From Schizochytrium sp. TIO01 (lineage: Eukaryota; Sar; Bigyra; Thraustochytrida; Thraustochytriidae), in contig SMSO01000014.1 of NCBI GenBank assembly GCA_004764695.1, forward strand, positions 1,253,148-1,317,147: a DNA stretch of 64,000 nucleotides. The letters run 5' to 3'. The notes beneath the pieces are model-generated. The model did no database searches, was not told the DNA's origin, and worked only from the letters and a program-made list of their open reading frames with translations. The translations under genes and the position numbers were made by a program. Of the stretch, positions 28,370 to 39,463 are shown in pieces. The first letter of the stretch is position 1. The number at the start of each line of letters is the position of its first letter.

Positions 28370-31300
28370 GCTGCCAGCTGTACTTGCTTTCTCTTTTTCA
28401 CTGCTTTGGTCTTTTCCTCTTGCTGCTGTTGCTATCGCTATATGAGTTCAGGTTATGCTTCGTGTTAGTGCTCTTTCAACTAAATTCCCACTCTTCAAGA
28501 TGTCCTCCATGAAAAGAACTCCCACTCCAACCAGTTTTGCCTTCTTTGTATAGAGGGTTTAGTCATCCCCAGAACTAGCTTCCCTGCAGAACACTTAATG
28601 TTCATTGTCACTGTCATACTCGCATGCCTTAGCCTCTCTCATTGGTCGTGGCCCTTCGACAACTTTCTCAGCAGAGTGTCGAGCGAGATTGTCGCTCCTC
28701 ATTCTAGGTAGCTAGCTGCCTAAGCTGGACTAACTTTTCAATAAAAGCAAAGTGGGATAACACCTACGTCCTCCCAGCACAGTGTTGAGGCACCCTCTGT
28801 TGCCGACCCTCCCTAAGTGTTCAAAGTCTCAATCTTTCCAGGTCTCCTGTGCTGCGCAATGTTTTCCAGAGCTCCCGTGCCTCCGTTCTTGCTTCTTTCT
28901 TCTTTTTATTTAAAGAAGAGATTTATGCATCTTTAAAAAAAAAAAAATGTGCAAAAGTTGATCATCATTTGCATTATTTGGTACCAAAACCTCCACCAAA
29001 GTAGCCAGAAGACCTGAAGACCCCTCTCGTCTAGGTACCTCTAATCCTCCAAGCCGAGTGCGCAAACATGCTAGAGGTTGGCAACACCGCGAATGAACTT
29101 GTGTCGTCATGTCACGACGGTCCACCAAGTCCTTCCTGGCTGCAAGCGCGGTTTGCTGCTGCGCACCGACCTGAATGAACCAAGGGATGGATAGCTTGTA
29201 CAAGAAGAGAGAAGCTTCACGTTCTTCTGGGAGTGTATCGAGGAAATCAGGAACCAAAGCAAAGTGCGAGAGCTTGCAGTTTGGAGGCGCATCCGTGAGA
29301 ATGGCGCTTCCTGGAGTCACAAAGAAGCAGTTTTCGGACGGTCTATCTGTGGTCTGTGGCACACATGGAGATGCCGAAGATCTTCAACCTGGGCGCAGGG
29401 CAACTGGCGCAGGACGCGGTGAGGCGCTTCATTCAAGTTTGGGGCGCACGTAGTTTCGACGACGACTGTCTTCGACACTTACCTACCTATCTATTGGTCG
29501 ATTTCGTTGATGGCGATCGATGGCTTTCGAGGCGTTCGGGTTTTGGGTGCTATGTGATGCAGCTGCCGAGGTTTTATGCAGCGTGGCCTTCAGAGGATGC
29601 TCTCGCTGAGCTGAAGAGAATATCGAAACTGAGAACCCCGAGTCTCGGTCGGTTTAGAAATCGCATTCGCACAAAACTGGGGCTGTCTAGCTAGCCAGTT
29701 GAAAAGGGAAAGCGAGAATAGATGGTTTCTGTGCCCAAGTACTCATGCGAAGAGAACTTGAACACTGTAAGAGCTAAAATGTTCTTCGTGCACTCTAGCT
29801 AGAGACAGATAGATAGGCAGACAGACGTGTATATTTATTTACATATAAACAGGCTTCTTTCTGCCTAAGAGGTATGTACTCGTAAGTTGAAGTTTCAAAA
29901 AGCGACTGTCGGAAGAAGAAGAAGAATACCGTGATAAATGCATGAACTTTTGATGGGCAACCGGGCAAACTTGAAATTTGGATGTTTTGCGAGCTAAAAA
30001 GGGGATCGTTGGAAATCGAAAAGGCGAAGTCGGTCTAAATGAAGAATTGCCGAAGATGGCGCACTCAGAAGGATTGTGCGGATTCGTTTATTGGCGTCCA
30101 TCCGATCTTGTTCGGGCCATACAAGCGAGTTTTTAGAAGCTTTGAATCGCATTGCAGTTTGGAGAAAAAAGAATGCAACAAAACCTTTTTCTTTTTCTTT
30201 CTTTTTCTTTTTTAAAATTAAATTTAAAAAGTAGTTCTAAAATATCCTTTTCTACTTTCTTCCAAGTTTCTTTTATTAAAATATTTATAAACTAAAAAAG
30301 GTATATCAATAAATAGATAACTTGAAGTAGATTAAAAGGATGTTTGCATTTAAGATATCCTGAGAGATTGCCATTCAGGCGAGCAAACGCAGATGAATGG
30401 AAAAGGAATTCGCGGTCAAATGATCTATATTTACGGCTTCCTTGGACACCATTGTTTTTGTGCTCCTGTGTCTGCTTGTTGGAACGGGCTCTTATCAATT
30501 TCAGTAGGTACCTCAGTACAACCCCGGCTAGTCTTCAATAATCAAAGGTTTCCGATTGCAACCTCCAAAAAGAAACAGAACGTATGCCACTACCTTAGAT
30601 TTTTAGCGACTCTTTTATTCAAACTTGATTGTAATTACTCAGACATGATCTTCCCGGGCTGGTGCTCTGCCGCGTGAGTATAATGATGTTCCCAGTGGAC
30701 AGGACACTGATGTTGCTTGAGCTGATTGTGCTTGGAGAATTGCTCTTTCCCGGCGATCAAGAGCGGCGCCGTTTCTATTTTGCAAGCTCTAGAGGTCCCA
30801 CCCAACCTTATTATAACCTCTTCTCTTTGCTCTTCAAAGTACAGGTCCTACTTTTTCTTTTCTCTTCGCCCCGCTTGGGTTGGTAATTTATCGGCCATTG
30901 GAACTGAGCACATTCAATCTTTCCTCCAGACCAGTTTCCTTGCAAAGTAGAGCCTGATACCTCAGACTAGCAGCATCTATCGAAGACAAGCGTCTTACCC
31001 ACGGCTGAAAACAGCTTGCAACTGACGCTGAAAGGGCGTCGTGAGAGTGTATTCAAACGCCATTTCGTTTAAGCGAGCTTGGAGAGCGCAGATCAAGTCC
31101 AAGAACCCCTCATGAGCCGAGGGTTTGACTCTGCGAAAGAAAACCGGTCAATATGCTAGAATGTCAGGTTGGGATGGTTCAATCCACTGGTAAGGAATAC
31201 CGACCAAGAACGTCAAAAGCGGACACAGCATGTCGTCTGGCAGCTTCATTCGCTCTGTAAGACTATCGCGAGAAAAACACTGCGGACAACGCTGAGCGAT

Positions 31301-32980
31301 AAGTGGTGGTCTCGATTGGAGAAGTCTCACGGGGATCGTGAAATTTTCGGAGTATAGTGTCGAATCTTTGCTGATGGAGAAGCAAAACCCAGTAGCCTTC
31401 TCGATAGCTTGGGCTGAGTGACTGGAGAGATCTTCGTAAAAGGCCTAAATGTGGTGTTCGTCCAAAACTGATATTATAGCACACAGTTTCTTGAATGGTG
31501 AATGCCCTACTAAGGACGTACGCTCTGAGTGATGTGTGCTTTGGGTTCACTTGAGCTCAGGTTTACCCGAGTAAAAAGATTGACACGATCAGATTTTACT
31601 TAGTGAGAGTGGCCGTGCGAGTATTGGCTCGTGATCTCGCAAATTGGAAGAGAGTCATGGCTCATTTTTTATTCAAACGCCCTTCGCGTTCACCTCAACG
31701 ACGGTGCGCACAGCTATCGCAGCTCCTTTTTGCTTGAGAAATCTTACCCCGGAACATGAACTCATTGATTTCTGGCTGGAAAAACTAGCTTGTTTTAAGT
31801 AGCCAGAAGTGCGCCAGGTACCAGTATTGAGTAATTGTTTTAGCGTGAGTTTTTTTGCTCAACCTAAAGTTGGGGGACTTTAACTCAGTGCCTCTGACTA
31901 GTGAAAGTGTAAAAGTACGTGACATGCGTGAATAGTACTGGAGAGACTAAACATATATACTTTGTTTCCAATCAAGAGAGTGAGGCCCTGAAATGAAATA
32001 TGTCTCATGCGTTTAGATTGTACCTAAGATCTCACGTGTGAATGATTCAGATGTTAGTACGACACTAGCATGCTGGATGGCCTTGTCGACTGTCCAGAGT
32101 TATTGGCAGGAAGAAGACGAGGCTCAATTTTCCATGCCAAATCTGTTTCAGGATACGGTTTCAAGTTCTGCCTTTTTTCCACACAACACTCGAAGGAAAC
32201 CCCCCTCTCAAAGAGTATTTAAGACTTTTATTCGAGACTTCAGAGCTTACTTGAAAATAAATTGCATCTGTATAGAACTTAAACCCCGATTGGTGGATAA
32301 GAAGATAAGTAAAGTGCTACTAATGGTATCCAAAATTAAAAAGGACGACAGCAACGCTATCGTTTGCAGTTACTATTCTAGTGAACATAATCTTCAATAC
32401 TTAGGACAAACTTTCCACAGAACAACCCGACGAGTTTTTATTCTTCGAACCAACACGCAGGTTCAAAATTCGATCATGTGCATATATCACAGATATGTCA
32501 ACATGGCAAGTTCGTTACTCACTATTTTGATACCTTTATATTATGCCACAGCGAGCAAGGAGTTCCGGATATCTCTGGTCGGCGAATAGACGGTACGATT
32601 AGACTCGGATTTACCGATCCTAGTCTAATAACGGGAGGTGTTTACATGTTTTTGATATACTAAGTGTTTCCTGTGATATGCTGTTCAGCTTGAATTGAAC
32701 AGCCAACTTTTCGTTTAGGCCCACTGTAATATAATTAACTGGGTTTGTGCACAGTACTTATTCTTTTCTCAACCAACATAGCTAGCTTAATCAGCGTGAA
32801 TAGATTAAAATGTGTAGCGAATCTTCAAACATAGAAGTACCTTTTCATCTGCCCTACTCCGACAAAAACCTATCAGTGTTTTTTCTTAAGCTTTTTACTC
32901 TCATTAATATATAGTTTTATGTATTTATTTTATTTTTTATTTAAAAAAAATAAATAAAAAATAAAAAAATTAAAGTGACT
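28370..32980. other. 4.6-kb region without a supported gene
   Basis: Between the alditol oxidase start and the tRNA array. Poly-A at about 28935-28947, a pyrimidine-rich stretch at about 30185-30215, and dense AT near 32910-32975. The only part with coding-like composition is 28.9-29.7 kb, where overlapping frames on both strands lack a convincing start or family. No transposon signature seen. Confidence 0.55.
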
Positions 32981-33050
32981 TCTCCTACGCGGAATCGAAC
33001 CACGGTTGTCAGAGTCAGAGTCTGACATGCTACCATTACATCACAGGAGA
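32981..33050 (-). tRNA. tRNA-Gln (anticodon CTG), copy 1
   Basis: 70-nt gene on the minus strand with a full cloverleaf: 7-bp acceptor (TCTCCTG with TAGGAGA), 4-bp D stem, anticodon stem TCAGA/TCTGA around loop CTCTGAC (anticodon CTG, reading CAG), 4-nt variable region and 5-bp T stem with loop TTCGATT. CCA is not encoded and there is no intron. A T7 run on the transcribed strand lies 11 nt past the 3' end and is a fitting Pol III terminator. U1-A72 is the first acceptor pair. Confidence 0.95.
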
Positions 33051-33153
33051 AGGATTATCTTATTACCTAATCTTGTCCCAGCGTTAGGCTTGGACTGTTT
33101 TATTCTCACGACCATTGAAAATCAGAACAAAAAATTATGCCAAAAAGAACGTT

Positions 33154-33223
33154 TCTCCTACGCGGAATCGAACCACGGTTGTCAGAGTCAGAGTCTGACA
33201 TGCTACCATTACATCACAGGAGA
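33154..33223 (-). tRNA. tRNA-Gln (CTG), copy 2
   Basis: Identical in sequence to copy 1, including T in the D loop. A T5 run lies 7 nt downstream of the 3' end. The flanking spacers are unrelated to those of the other copies. Confidence 0.95.
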
Positions 33224-33329
33224 AGAAGGAGGAAAGCTCATCACCTGAGCTTTTCCGGGAATCTCATCTGGATTATTTTATTATTACAGCCATTGGAAAC
33301 TGGGAAAAAATCACATCAAAAAGGAAATT

Positions 33330-33399
33330 TCTCCTACGCGGAATCGAACCACGGTTGTCAGAGTCAGAGTCTGACATGCTGCCATTACATCACAGGAGA
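33330..33399 (-). tRNA. tRNA-Gln (CTG), copy 3
   Basis: Same as copy 1 except for C instead of T after the D-loop GG. A T5 run lies 7 nt downstream. Confidence 0.95.
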
Positions 33400-33503
33400 A
33401 CATGTTTTCATGTAAGCATCGTGAGACATAGACACATATAAAGATGGAAGTTGAAACTTACGTTTTAAAAAAATTGTATGAAAGGCAAAAATAATGTATT
33501 TGT

Positions 33504-33573
33504 TCTCCTACGCGGAATCGAACCACGGTTGTCAGAGTCAGAGTCTGACATGCTGCCATTACATCACAGGAGA
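33504..33573 (-). tRNA. tRNA-Gln (CTG), copy 4
   Basis: D-loop C variant, as in copies 3 and 5. A T5 run lies 12 nt downstream. Confidence 0.95.
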
Positions 33574-33681
33574 GGATATTTCCTTGTACATGGCGAAGAG
33601 CATGGATCAATATAAATCTCAAATCCAAAGTTTATGCGAAAAAATTACCCTGAACGAAATGTAAAAAGTATGGTGGTTAGT

Positions 33682-33751
33682 TCTCCTACGCGGAATCGAA
33701 CCACGGTTGTCAGAGTCAGAGTCTGACATGCTGCCATTACATCACAGGAGA
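33682..33751 (-). tRNA. tRNA-Gln (CTG), copy 5
   Basis: D-loop C variant. A T5 run lies 14 nt downstream. Confidence 0.95.
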
Positions 33752-33852
33752 ACGACATTTTTAAGATATCATAGAGTTTTCGCTGGAATTCATATATCAT
33801 GTATATTTTGTCTGTACCAACTGTAAAAAGTCAAAAAGATGCTGCTCATTGT

Positions 33853-33922
33853 TCTCCTACGCGGAATCGAACCACGGTTGTCAGAGTCAGAGTCTGACAT
33901 GCTACCATTACATCACAGGAGA
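33853..33922 (-). tRNA. tRNA-Gln (CTG), copy 6
   Basis: D-loop T variant, identical to copies 1 and 2. A T5 run lies 15 nt downstream. As the rightmost gene it is first in the direction of transcription. Confidence 0.95.
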
Positions 33923-34219
33923 ACGACATTTGGAAGTTGGGAAAAAGAAGACTAATGATATAAATAAATAAACGTTGATTGAACTTTGTAATTATCTGAA
34001 ATTGAGGACTTGAAAATCTGAGGTACGCGCATGATCATAGTGGGTAGATATGTTGATGATTTATTCACGATAGAACAAGTTAGACAAAGTCACTACGCCT
34101 TTAAGACTACAGAATACAATACAAAAGCTCCTTAGTAAACATAAGAAAGATAGATGGTTACAGCGCTCGCAGGGTAAGTGAATCATTGGCAGAGTATATA
34201 ACACAGTAGTTGAGTTGGC

Positions 34220-35530
34220 CTATAAACCAACTAAGGTCTGAAAAGTATGAGCCCATTTGACTTTACTTGCTTCGTTGCCAGTTGAGCTACTTCCAGAACT
34301 CGAAGCGGTGTGACGTGCTTGAGACCGACTGTCCGCAAGGGACTTTGGTTTTCGAAAGGGCTCTAGGAACGATGGCATAGATTGAATTTGTGCCGGAGGG
34401 GCTTCCAGGTCTTGGAGCTGCTTGTTTATTTCCGTGAATTCCTCAGCAAGCCGAGAGACTTCTTCGGTGTGTTTGTCAAGCTCTTCGATGACAGCTTCGA
34501 TTTGCTCGTCCCTTTGAATGTTTGACTGCTTTAGATATTGAATTCGGCGACTCAAATCAGGGAAGTCGTTCGCACCAACCGCAACTGCTGAAGGAACAGT
34601 TAGTTGGGGTACCTCCTCCATAATTCGATTGCAACATTCATTCAAGTATCGCAAGAGACGTTCTTTTTCCTTGCTACGCATGCGCTCAACACGAGGTAAA
34701 CTAAGTAGCAATGGACATACTCCTCTCAAGGTTGATTCTACAAAATCCTCCACAAGAGGGGGAATAGGTTTCCATCCAGATTTCGGGATTATGAGCTGTG
34801 CCTGTCCCTTACTATGTGTGCGTTTACCTGTACCTTCTAAGTCGTCATCAGCTGATCTTGCAAGACGTTTCTTTGGCCTTCCGCTGCTCCGTTGCGAAGT
34901 GCTCATCGTCAAGGTTGTCGAATCAACATGAATCCGTTTACGCGTCGTCGAAGACTGCGCTTTTGCGGCTGGGTTTCGTGGCAATTGCTGATCATCATCA
35001 TTTTCCGTAGTTCCCTTCCTCAACTCTTCTTGCATCTTTTTCAGTTTCCGCAGTTTTGCCTGTCGAGCTCGCTTCTTCTTAGCCTTCGCTGCCCGTCGTT
35101 CAAGTTTATCACGCTCCTTTTCAGCAAGAATTCTTTCACGAGCTGCAAGTAACTCATTATCTAGATCTTCGTCATTGACATCATCGTCGCTCGACCCTCC
35201 CTGGTCATCATCATCATCATCGTCGTCGTCGTCATCGTCCTCGTCGTCATCATCATCGTCATCGCCGTCGCCGCCAGCAACATAACTCTCTTGATCACTA
35301 GAATTTTCTTCGTCTTCATCAGATTCTGCGCCAGAGCTTGCAGCGGAATCATCATCCCCATCCCCATCCTCATCATCATCATCATCTTCTTCGTCGTCGT
35401 CGTCCTCATCCAGGTCGTCCTCACCGTCGTGGTTACCACGACCCCTCATGCGCTCCTCATCCAGCAGCTCTTCGCCGCCACGCTCTCCACTGGCTTCGGA
35501 CTCGCTGTCCTCTGGTGAGGAGGCATCCAT
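34220..35530 (-). CDS. Acidic nuclear-type protein, possible CENP-Q-like kinetochore protein
   Basis: 436 residues from the first ATG (35528-35530). Residues ~1-130 are extremely acidic, with long Asp/Glu runs encoded by GAC/GAT trinucleotide repeats. A basic helix (ARERILAEKERDKLERRAAK onward) and a basic, Ser/Thr-rich linker (RKRIHVDS, GRPKKRLARS) follow. The C-terminal ~200 residues look folded and helical: SGWKPIPPLVEDFVESTLRG, then LLRYLNECCNRIMEEVPQLT, a coiled coil (IQYLKQSNIQRDEQIEAVIE) and a short final amphipathic segment. The order W-K-P segment, two helices ending in L-x-V-P, then a long coiled coil resembles CENP-Q of the COMA/CCAN inner kinetochore. The similarity is weak and judged by eye. 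Alternatives are a chromatin-associated acidic protein or a nucleolar protein. The downstream neighbour is the tRNA array. Confidence 0.8.
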   Translation of the reverse strand: MDASSPEDSESEASGERGGEELLDEERMRGRGNHDGEDDLDEDDDDEEDDDDDEDGDGDDDSAASSGAESDEDEENSSDQESYVAGGDGDDDDDDDEDDDDDDDDDDDDQGGSSDDDVNDEDLDNELLAARERILAEKERDKLERRAAKAKKKRARQAKLRKLKKMQEELRKGTTENDDDQQLPRNPAAKAQSSTTRKRIHVDSTTLTMSTSQRSSGRPKKRLARSADDDLEGTGKRTHSKGQAQLIIPKSGWKPIPPLVEDFVESTLRGVCPLLLSLPRVERMRSKEKERLLRYLNECCNRIMEEVPQLTVPSAVAVGANDFPDLSRRIQYLKQSNIQRDEQIEAVIEELDKHTEEVSRLAEEFTEINKQLQDLEAPPAQIQSMPSFLEPFRKPKSLADSRSQARHTASSSGSSSTGNEASKVKWAHTFQTLVGL

Positions 35531-37442
35531 TGTGCCCTGTGCTCGGTTGTTTGTTCTAGCAACAAACGCGCGGTGGGGCGCCCTTTGCAGAGTCACAGAT
35601 CTGAAGAATAGACCAAACTCGGTGGGCTCTTATCTTTGCCGGAAAATGGAGATGATCATATTATTGAGCAACCTAACGGGAAGCGGTCTATTTTCGAGAA
35701 CTTTTTATTTTTTTCTAAAACTAAAAATGGGCTATTTGTGAGAAATGGACTGCACAACGCAAGGTCCGTTACGGAGAACGTGGGAGGTGCAATATAAATT
35801 TAGGCTGTTTAAGAAGGTTACATTAAGTTTGATTCTTTGGTGTTGGAGCTGGATGTACTCTAGACGGAGGAATCTCTGTGCTGGGGAAATCATTTCTTTG
35901 CGCATTTACGAGTCCTCACGGTTTTGTTAAAGGTTACGTATTTGACTGACCGTATTTAGCCTATTTCTTCTTCTTACCCGCCATTTGCAACCGTCTTATT
36001 TTGTTTTAGAATGCCTATTTTAATTCTTATGACTCTAACTGAATCGATTAAATCCTTAGAGGCCGCAACCAATGAAGACGACTCGCACATTTATCGACGT
36101 GGTTACCTCGAAACTCAAGTCCAGGGAACTTCCTGAAGATCATTTCTCTTTAGCGGCCATTTCTCATCAGTCCAATCTGCTCTACTTCACAAAATCCGAA
36201 GCAAGAAAAATAATGGAGGTAGGCTGTTTATGTCCTAGTCCAGTTATGTGCGCAATCACTGCATCGTGGTTTTCCCCATTTTGTCCAGTACTCGTCAACA
36301 GTCAGAAAATCCATAAAAGTGCGACAACCTTCATCTAAGCAGAGCCAGCACTCAAGTTAAGCTCCGGTGCCGCTTCCACATTGGTTGAAAGGAATGAAAT
36401 GAGAGTTGTACGTGATGATCTCGTGCGTACGGTGCATAAGCTATTGTCAGCATCGGAGTAACATTCTGAAGAAGTATAGCTTACTCACTAAGCATGATCC
36501 TTCATGGAGGGTTCTTCTTTAGCTTTGCTAAATGGATTCAGTGAATTAAGCTGTCAACGCTAATATTAAGCATCAACAGCATCATTTTTTCCGCTGACAT
36601 CACGAGCTGCTTGTAGGTGTTAGCACTCCACTAATAGACTAAGAATAGTAAAATGTTACGATATTATTTATTTTTTTGTTCTCTCTATATCAGGCATTAC
36701 CCACTACTTCGCTTCCTTCTTGTCAGCTTCTAAGAGTAGTGACATACTGTTAATCTAGCAAGGCCACCGCCGCGCCATAGCACGAGATTTAGTTGTTTCC
36801 ACTTACGCAGGATAGGCTTTGTTAGCTAAGCAAATACACGTAAAGCATAACCAATAATAGGTTCAACATCCGTGTTTGGTACTTGGACTCAGCGGAGTCA
36901 GCGCAAAATAGAACTAGTTTGCTTTGTGCGCGAGCGTCCGCAAGAACGGAATTCAGGACACGACTGCAATAGATACGTGAGGAAGAATAACTCAGCTGCA
37001 ACGGGGAAAGGATTGTAGTATTTCTCACGCGTGGCGCATAAACAAGGCTGTATTGGAGAAACGTCATAGATTGTTAGTCTATCTGCACGCGGACCAGCTC
37101 TATAGGGCAATTCGTCTGCAGAGCTCCATTTCGTTGCACTTCTGGATATCTAGATAGGCAGTTGCCTCGCAAAAAGAGCAGGGCGGCAACATTGAAGATT
37201 GTAGGATTGACCGAACAAGCTTCGCAGAATCAAAGGCACAGTTATATTGACTTTGGAGAGCTACAGCGATCAAAATCAAGCTGATAGTTAATGCTCGAGC
37301 GCACATCAGGGAAGTCTTCGGGGCTTCAAACTATCTAGTCTTTTGAATATATCTTGAAGGTTCACTTTTCAGCTTTTCGAACGCCTATTGAAGCCTGCAA
37401 GAGTGGTTGTCAACAATCATCTTTGGGGGAAATCATAGCGCA
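35531..37442. other. Divergent intergenic region, about 1.9 kb
   Basis: Between the acidic protein and the NIPA transporter. An 88-codon ATG frame at 36072-36338 has no recognisable content. No RNA gene or repeat of note. Confidence 0.55.
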
Positions 37443-38954
37443 ATGGTCAATGGAACGAATTATACACAACTCACAGCAGACGAATGCTTACGGATTGCAG
37501 TTGTGAACTCCTCACAAGGAGATATCCTCGATGGCTTATGGTATGTTGGAGTTATATTGAGTATCTTTAGTTCCATTGCAAGTAATCTTGGTGTGAATAT
37601 ACAAAAATATAGCATGCTAAAAGAGTTTCAGAAAATGGAAAATGACTGCAATTATCGCGAAAAACCCTACATATTACAAAAAATTTGGCTTTTCGGTCTT
37701 CTTTTGGTTATCGGAGGATCTATTGGGGACTTTGCTGCACTAGGATTTGCAGCACAAACCTTGGCTACACCTGTAGGAGGTTTTACCATGGTTGCTAATG
37801 TGTTCTTTGCACATTTTTTTCTCAAAGAAGCACTCACTAGAAGAGATTTGATAGCCACAGTTTTTGTTCTGATTGGTGTAGTTGCAGTTGCTTGTAGTGC
37901 AGACAAACGTGAAAAAAGTTACACTCTAGAGTGCCTACTTACTCTGTACGAGCGAACAGAATTTATTGTCTATATTATTGGAACCTTCTTCCTCGTTGCT
38001 TTATTATATGCTGCTACAAGATACCTTGAAAAATTGCGAGCAAACGATATTGATGGCGAAAAGTATAAAAAATGGCGAAAATTCCATCCAATTTGCCCAG
38101 CAGCACTCTCTGGATTTATTGGAGCACAATCCGTGCTTTTTGCAAAATGCTCAGCAGAGCTTATTAAAAAAACTTTTCAGGGAGACAATCAATTTGCAAA
38201 TTGGCAAACATACATTATCATTCTTTGCATGTTTTTTACAATCTTCAACCAGCTTCATTGGTTAGCAAATGGACTGCGATTGTTTGATGCTGTTCTCATT
38301 ATTCCGGTGTTTCAGTGTTTTTTCATTACTGGTGGTGTTATTGGGGGTGGTGTCTTCTTTGATGAACTGCAAGGTTTGAAGGCGTCAATGAAGGTTCTGT
38401 TTTTCTTAGGAGTCTTGATTACAATCGCGGGGGTTGTGCTCTTGTCTCAGCGAGACCAGAACTCTTCGAAAAAATGCGAGGCTAAAGTATCTCCTGAGTC
38501 AGTGTTCGCTGGAAATATTAATCTTCCTGAATCTCCAAAGTTATGTTCCTCGCAGGGTGGCAGCGATGCAGAAAACCACAATTCTCATAACACTGATATT
38601 GTAGCGATAGCTTCTGCACATGCTCACGCTGTAAACCATACTGCAGATGATCGTGTATTGACACCTCTGCCAATGTCACTTCAGCACCCTGGATTTGCGG
38701 TATCAGATGTCTATTCTGCATTACGAGCTAGTTCCTCTACAGGGCACGAACGGCACGAACGAAGAGATAGTAAAAATGCAATGATACCTGATCACCTCCC
38801 TGTAAATCGTCAAAATACAGATCCCACGTCCGGTGGAACTGATACGCTCTCAGCAACTGACGCAGCAAGTCAGAAACACGAGAGTCATGAAAGCCGTCGC
38901 AAGAGTTTTCCAAACGATGAACAGCCAGGTCCTCCAGAGCACCCGCAATCTTAA
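37443..38954 (+). CDS. NIPA-type magnesium transporter (DUF803 family)
   Basis: 503 residues from the first ATG (37443); a TTG 36 bp upstream is also in frame but less likely. The family pattern is clear: an N-terminal N-glycosylation-type stretch, TM1 (YVGVILSIFSSIASNLGVNI), IWLFGLLLVIGGSIGDFAAL, GFAAQTLATPVGGFTMVANV, FFAHFFLKEALTRRDLIATV and, later, LSGFIGAQSVLFAKCSAELI, LHWLANGLRLFDAVLIIPVF and ITGGVIGGGVFFDE. About nine membrane segments end near residue 350. The last ~150 residues are hydrophilic, rich in Ser, His and Glu, and probably cytosolic. NIPA proteins move Mg2+ and other divalent cations in plasma and endosomal membranes, and the fold is related to the drug/metabolite transporters. 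The insertion of ~40 residues after TM5 (KREKSYTLECLLTLYERTEF) is typical of protist and fungal members. No frame break. Confidence 0.93.
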   Translation: MVNGTNYTQLTADECLRIAVVNSSQGDILDGLWYVGVILSIFSSIASNLGVNIQKYSMLKEFQKMENDCNYREKPYILQKIWLFGLLLVIGGSIGDFAALGFAAQTLATPVGGFTMVANVFFAHFFLKEALTRRDLIATVFVLIGVVAVACSADKREKSYTLECLLTLYERTEFIVYIIGTFFLVALLYAATRYLEKLRANDIDGEKYKKWRKFHPICPAALSGFIGAQSVLFAKCSAELIKKTFQGDNQFANWQTYIIILCMFFTIFNQLHWLANGLRLFDAVLIIPVFQCFFITGGVIGGGVFFDELQGLKASMKVLFFLGVLITIAGVVLLSQRDQNSSKKCEAKVSPESVFAGNINLPESPKLCSSQGGSDAENHNSHNTDIVAIASAHAHAVNHTADDRVLTPLPMSLQHPGFAVSDVYSALRASSSTGHERHERRDSKNAMIPDHLPVNRQNTDPTSGGTDTLSATDAASQKHESHESRRKSFPNDEQPGPPEHPQS

Positions 38955-39463
38955 ATATACTAGCAATATTATCAACTCACTGATGTCATAATAGTCATTA
39001 TGTCAATCACTGAGGTGTGCCTTGCGGCTCTACAAGCGAGGCGTTGTGTTTTGATTATCGAGTTCTTGTGTATACTAGTATCTTGACTCGTGACTAAACT
39101 AGCATATATATTTTCTGTGTATATTCCAAACATCGTTTTAGAATATTGTAAACCAAAGATTTAAAGCTCTTTTATTTAGCCTATAATTTAATCGAATCTT
39201 GACATAATTATATCTTTAAAAATATGGTAGCCATTAATACCGACAGTTTGCTTTCTAATTTATTTTTACAAATACTCTGACTTTACTTGTTGATTGAGGA
39301 AAGGCCTTTATTTGGTACTATCGATTGTATGTTGGTATTCGGTTGACCCGGAGGTTGGCAACAAGATACATAACATCTAAAAAACAATCAATTATTCTTC
39401 GATTTCACAGAGTATTTTCATTCAGGTGGTAATGTATAGTTATGTAAATGTAAATCTATGTTC
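38955..39463. other. Convergent intergenic spacer
   Basis: 509 bp, AT-rich, between the stops of the NIPA and FYVE genes. Nothing else seen. Confidence 0.6.

Larger units (their letters stand above)
32981..33922 (-). repeat. Tandem array of six tRNA-Gln genes
   Basis: Six same-strand genes start every 171-178 bp. The 70-nt genes are essentially identical while the ~104-bp spacers have diverged beyond recognition apart from the Pol III terminator runs. Confidence 0.95.

Noticed and set aside
32038-32589. 183-codon frame
   Set aside because: Starts with GTG, random composition, no family resemblance.
33006-33415. Open frames of 80-92 codons across the tRNA genes
   Set aside because: They are antisense readings of the repeated tRNA sequence.
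32981-33922. CRISPR-like array (six identical 70-bp direct repeats with unique spacers)
   Set aside because: The repeats fold as tRNA-Gln with Pol III terminators; spacers are ~104 bp and the host is eukaryotic.
36072-36338. 88-codon ATG frame between the acidic protein and NIPA genes
   Set aside because: No recognisable domain and no supporting context; could be chance in 1.9 kb of open DNA.
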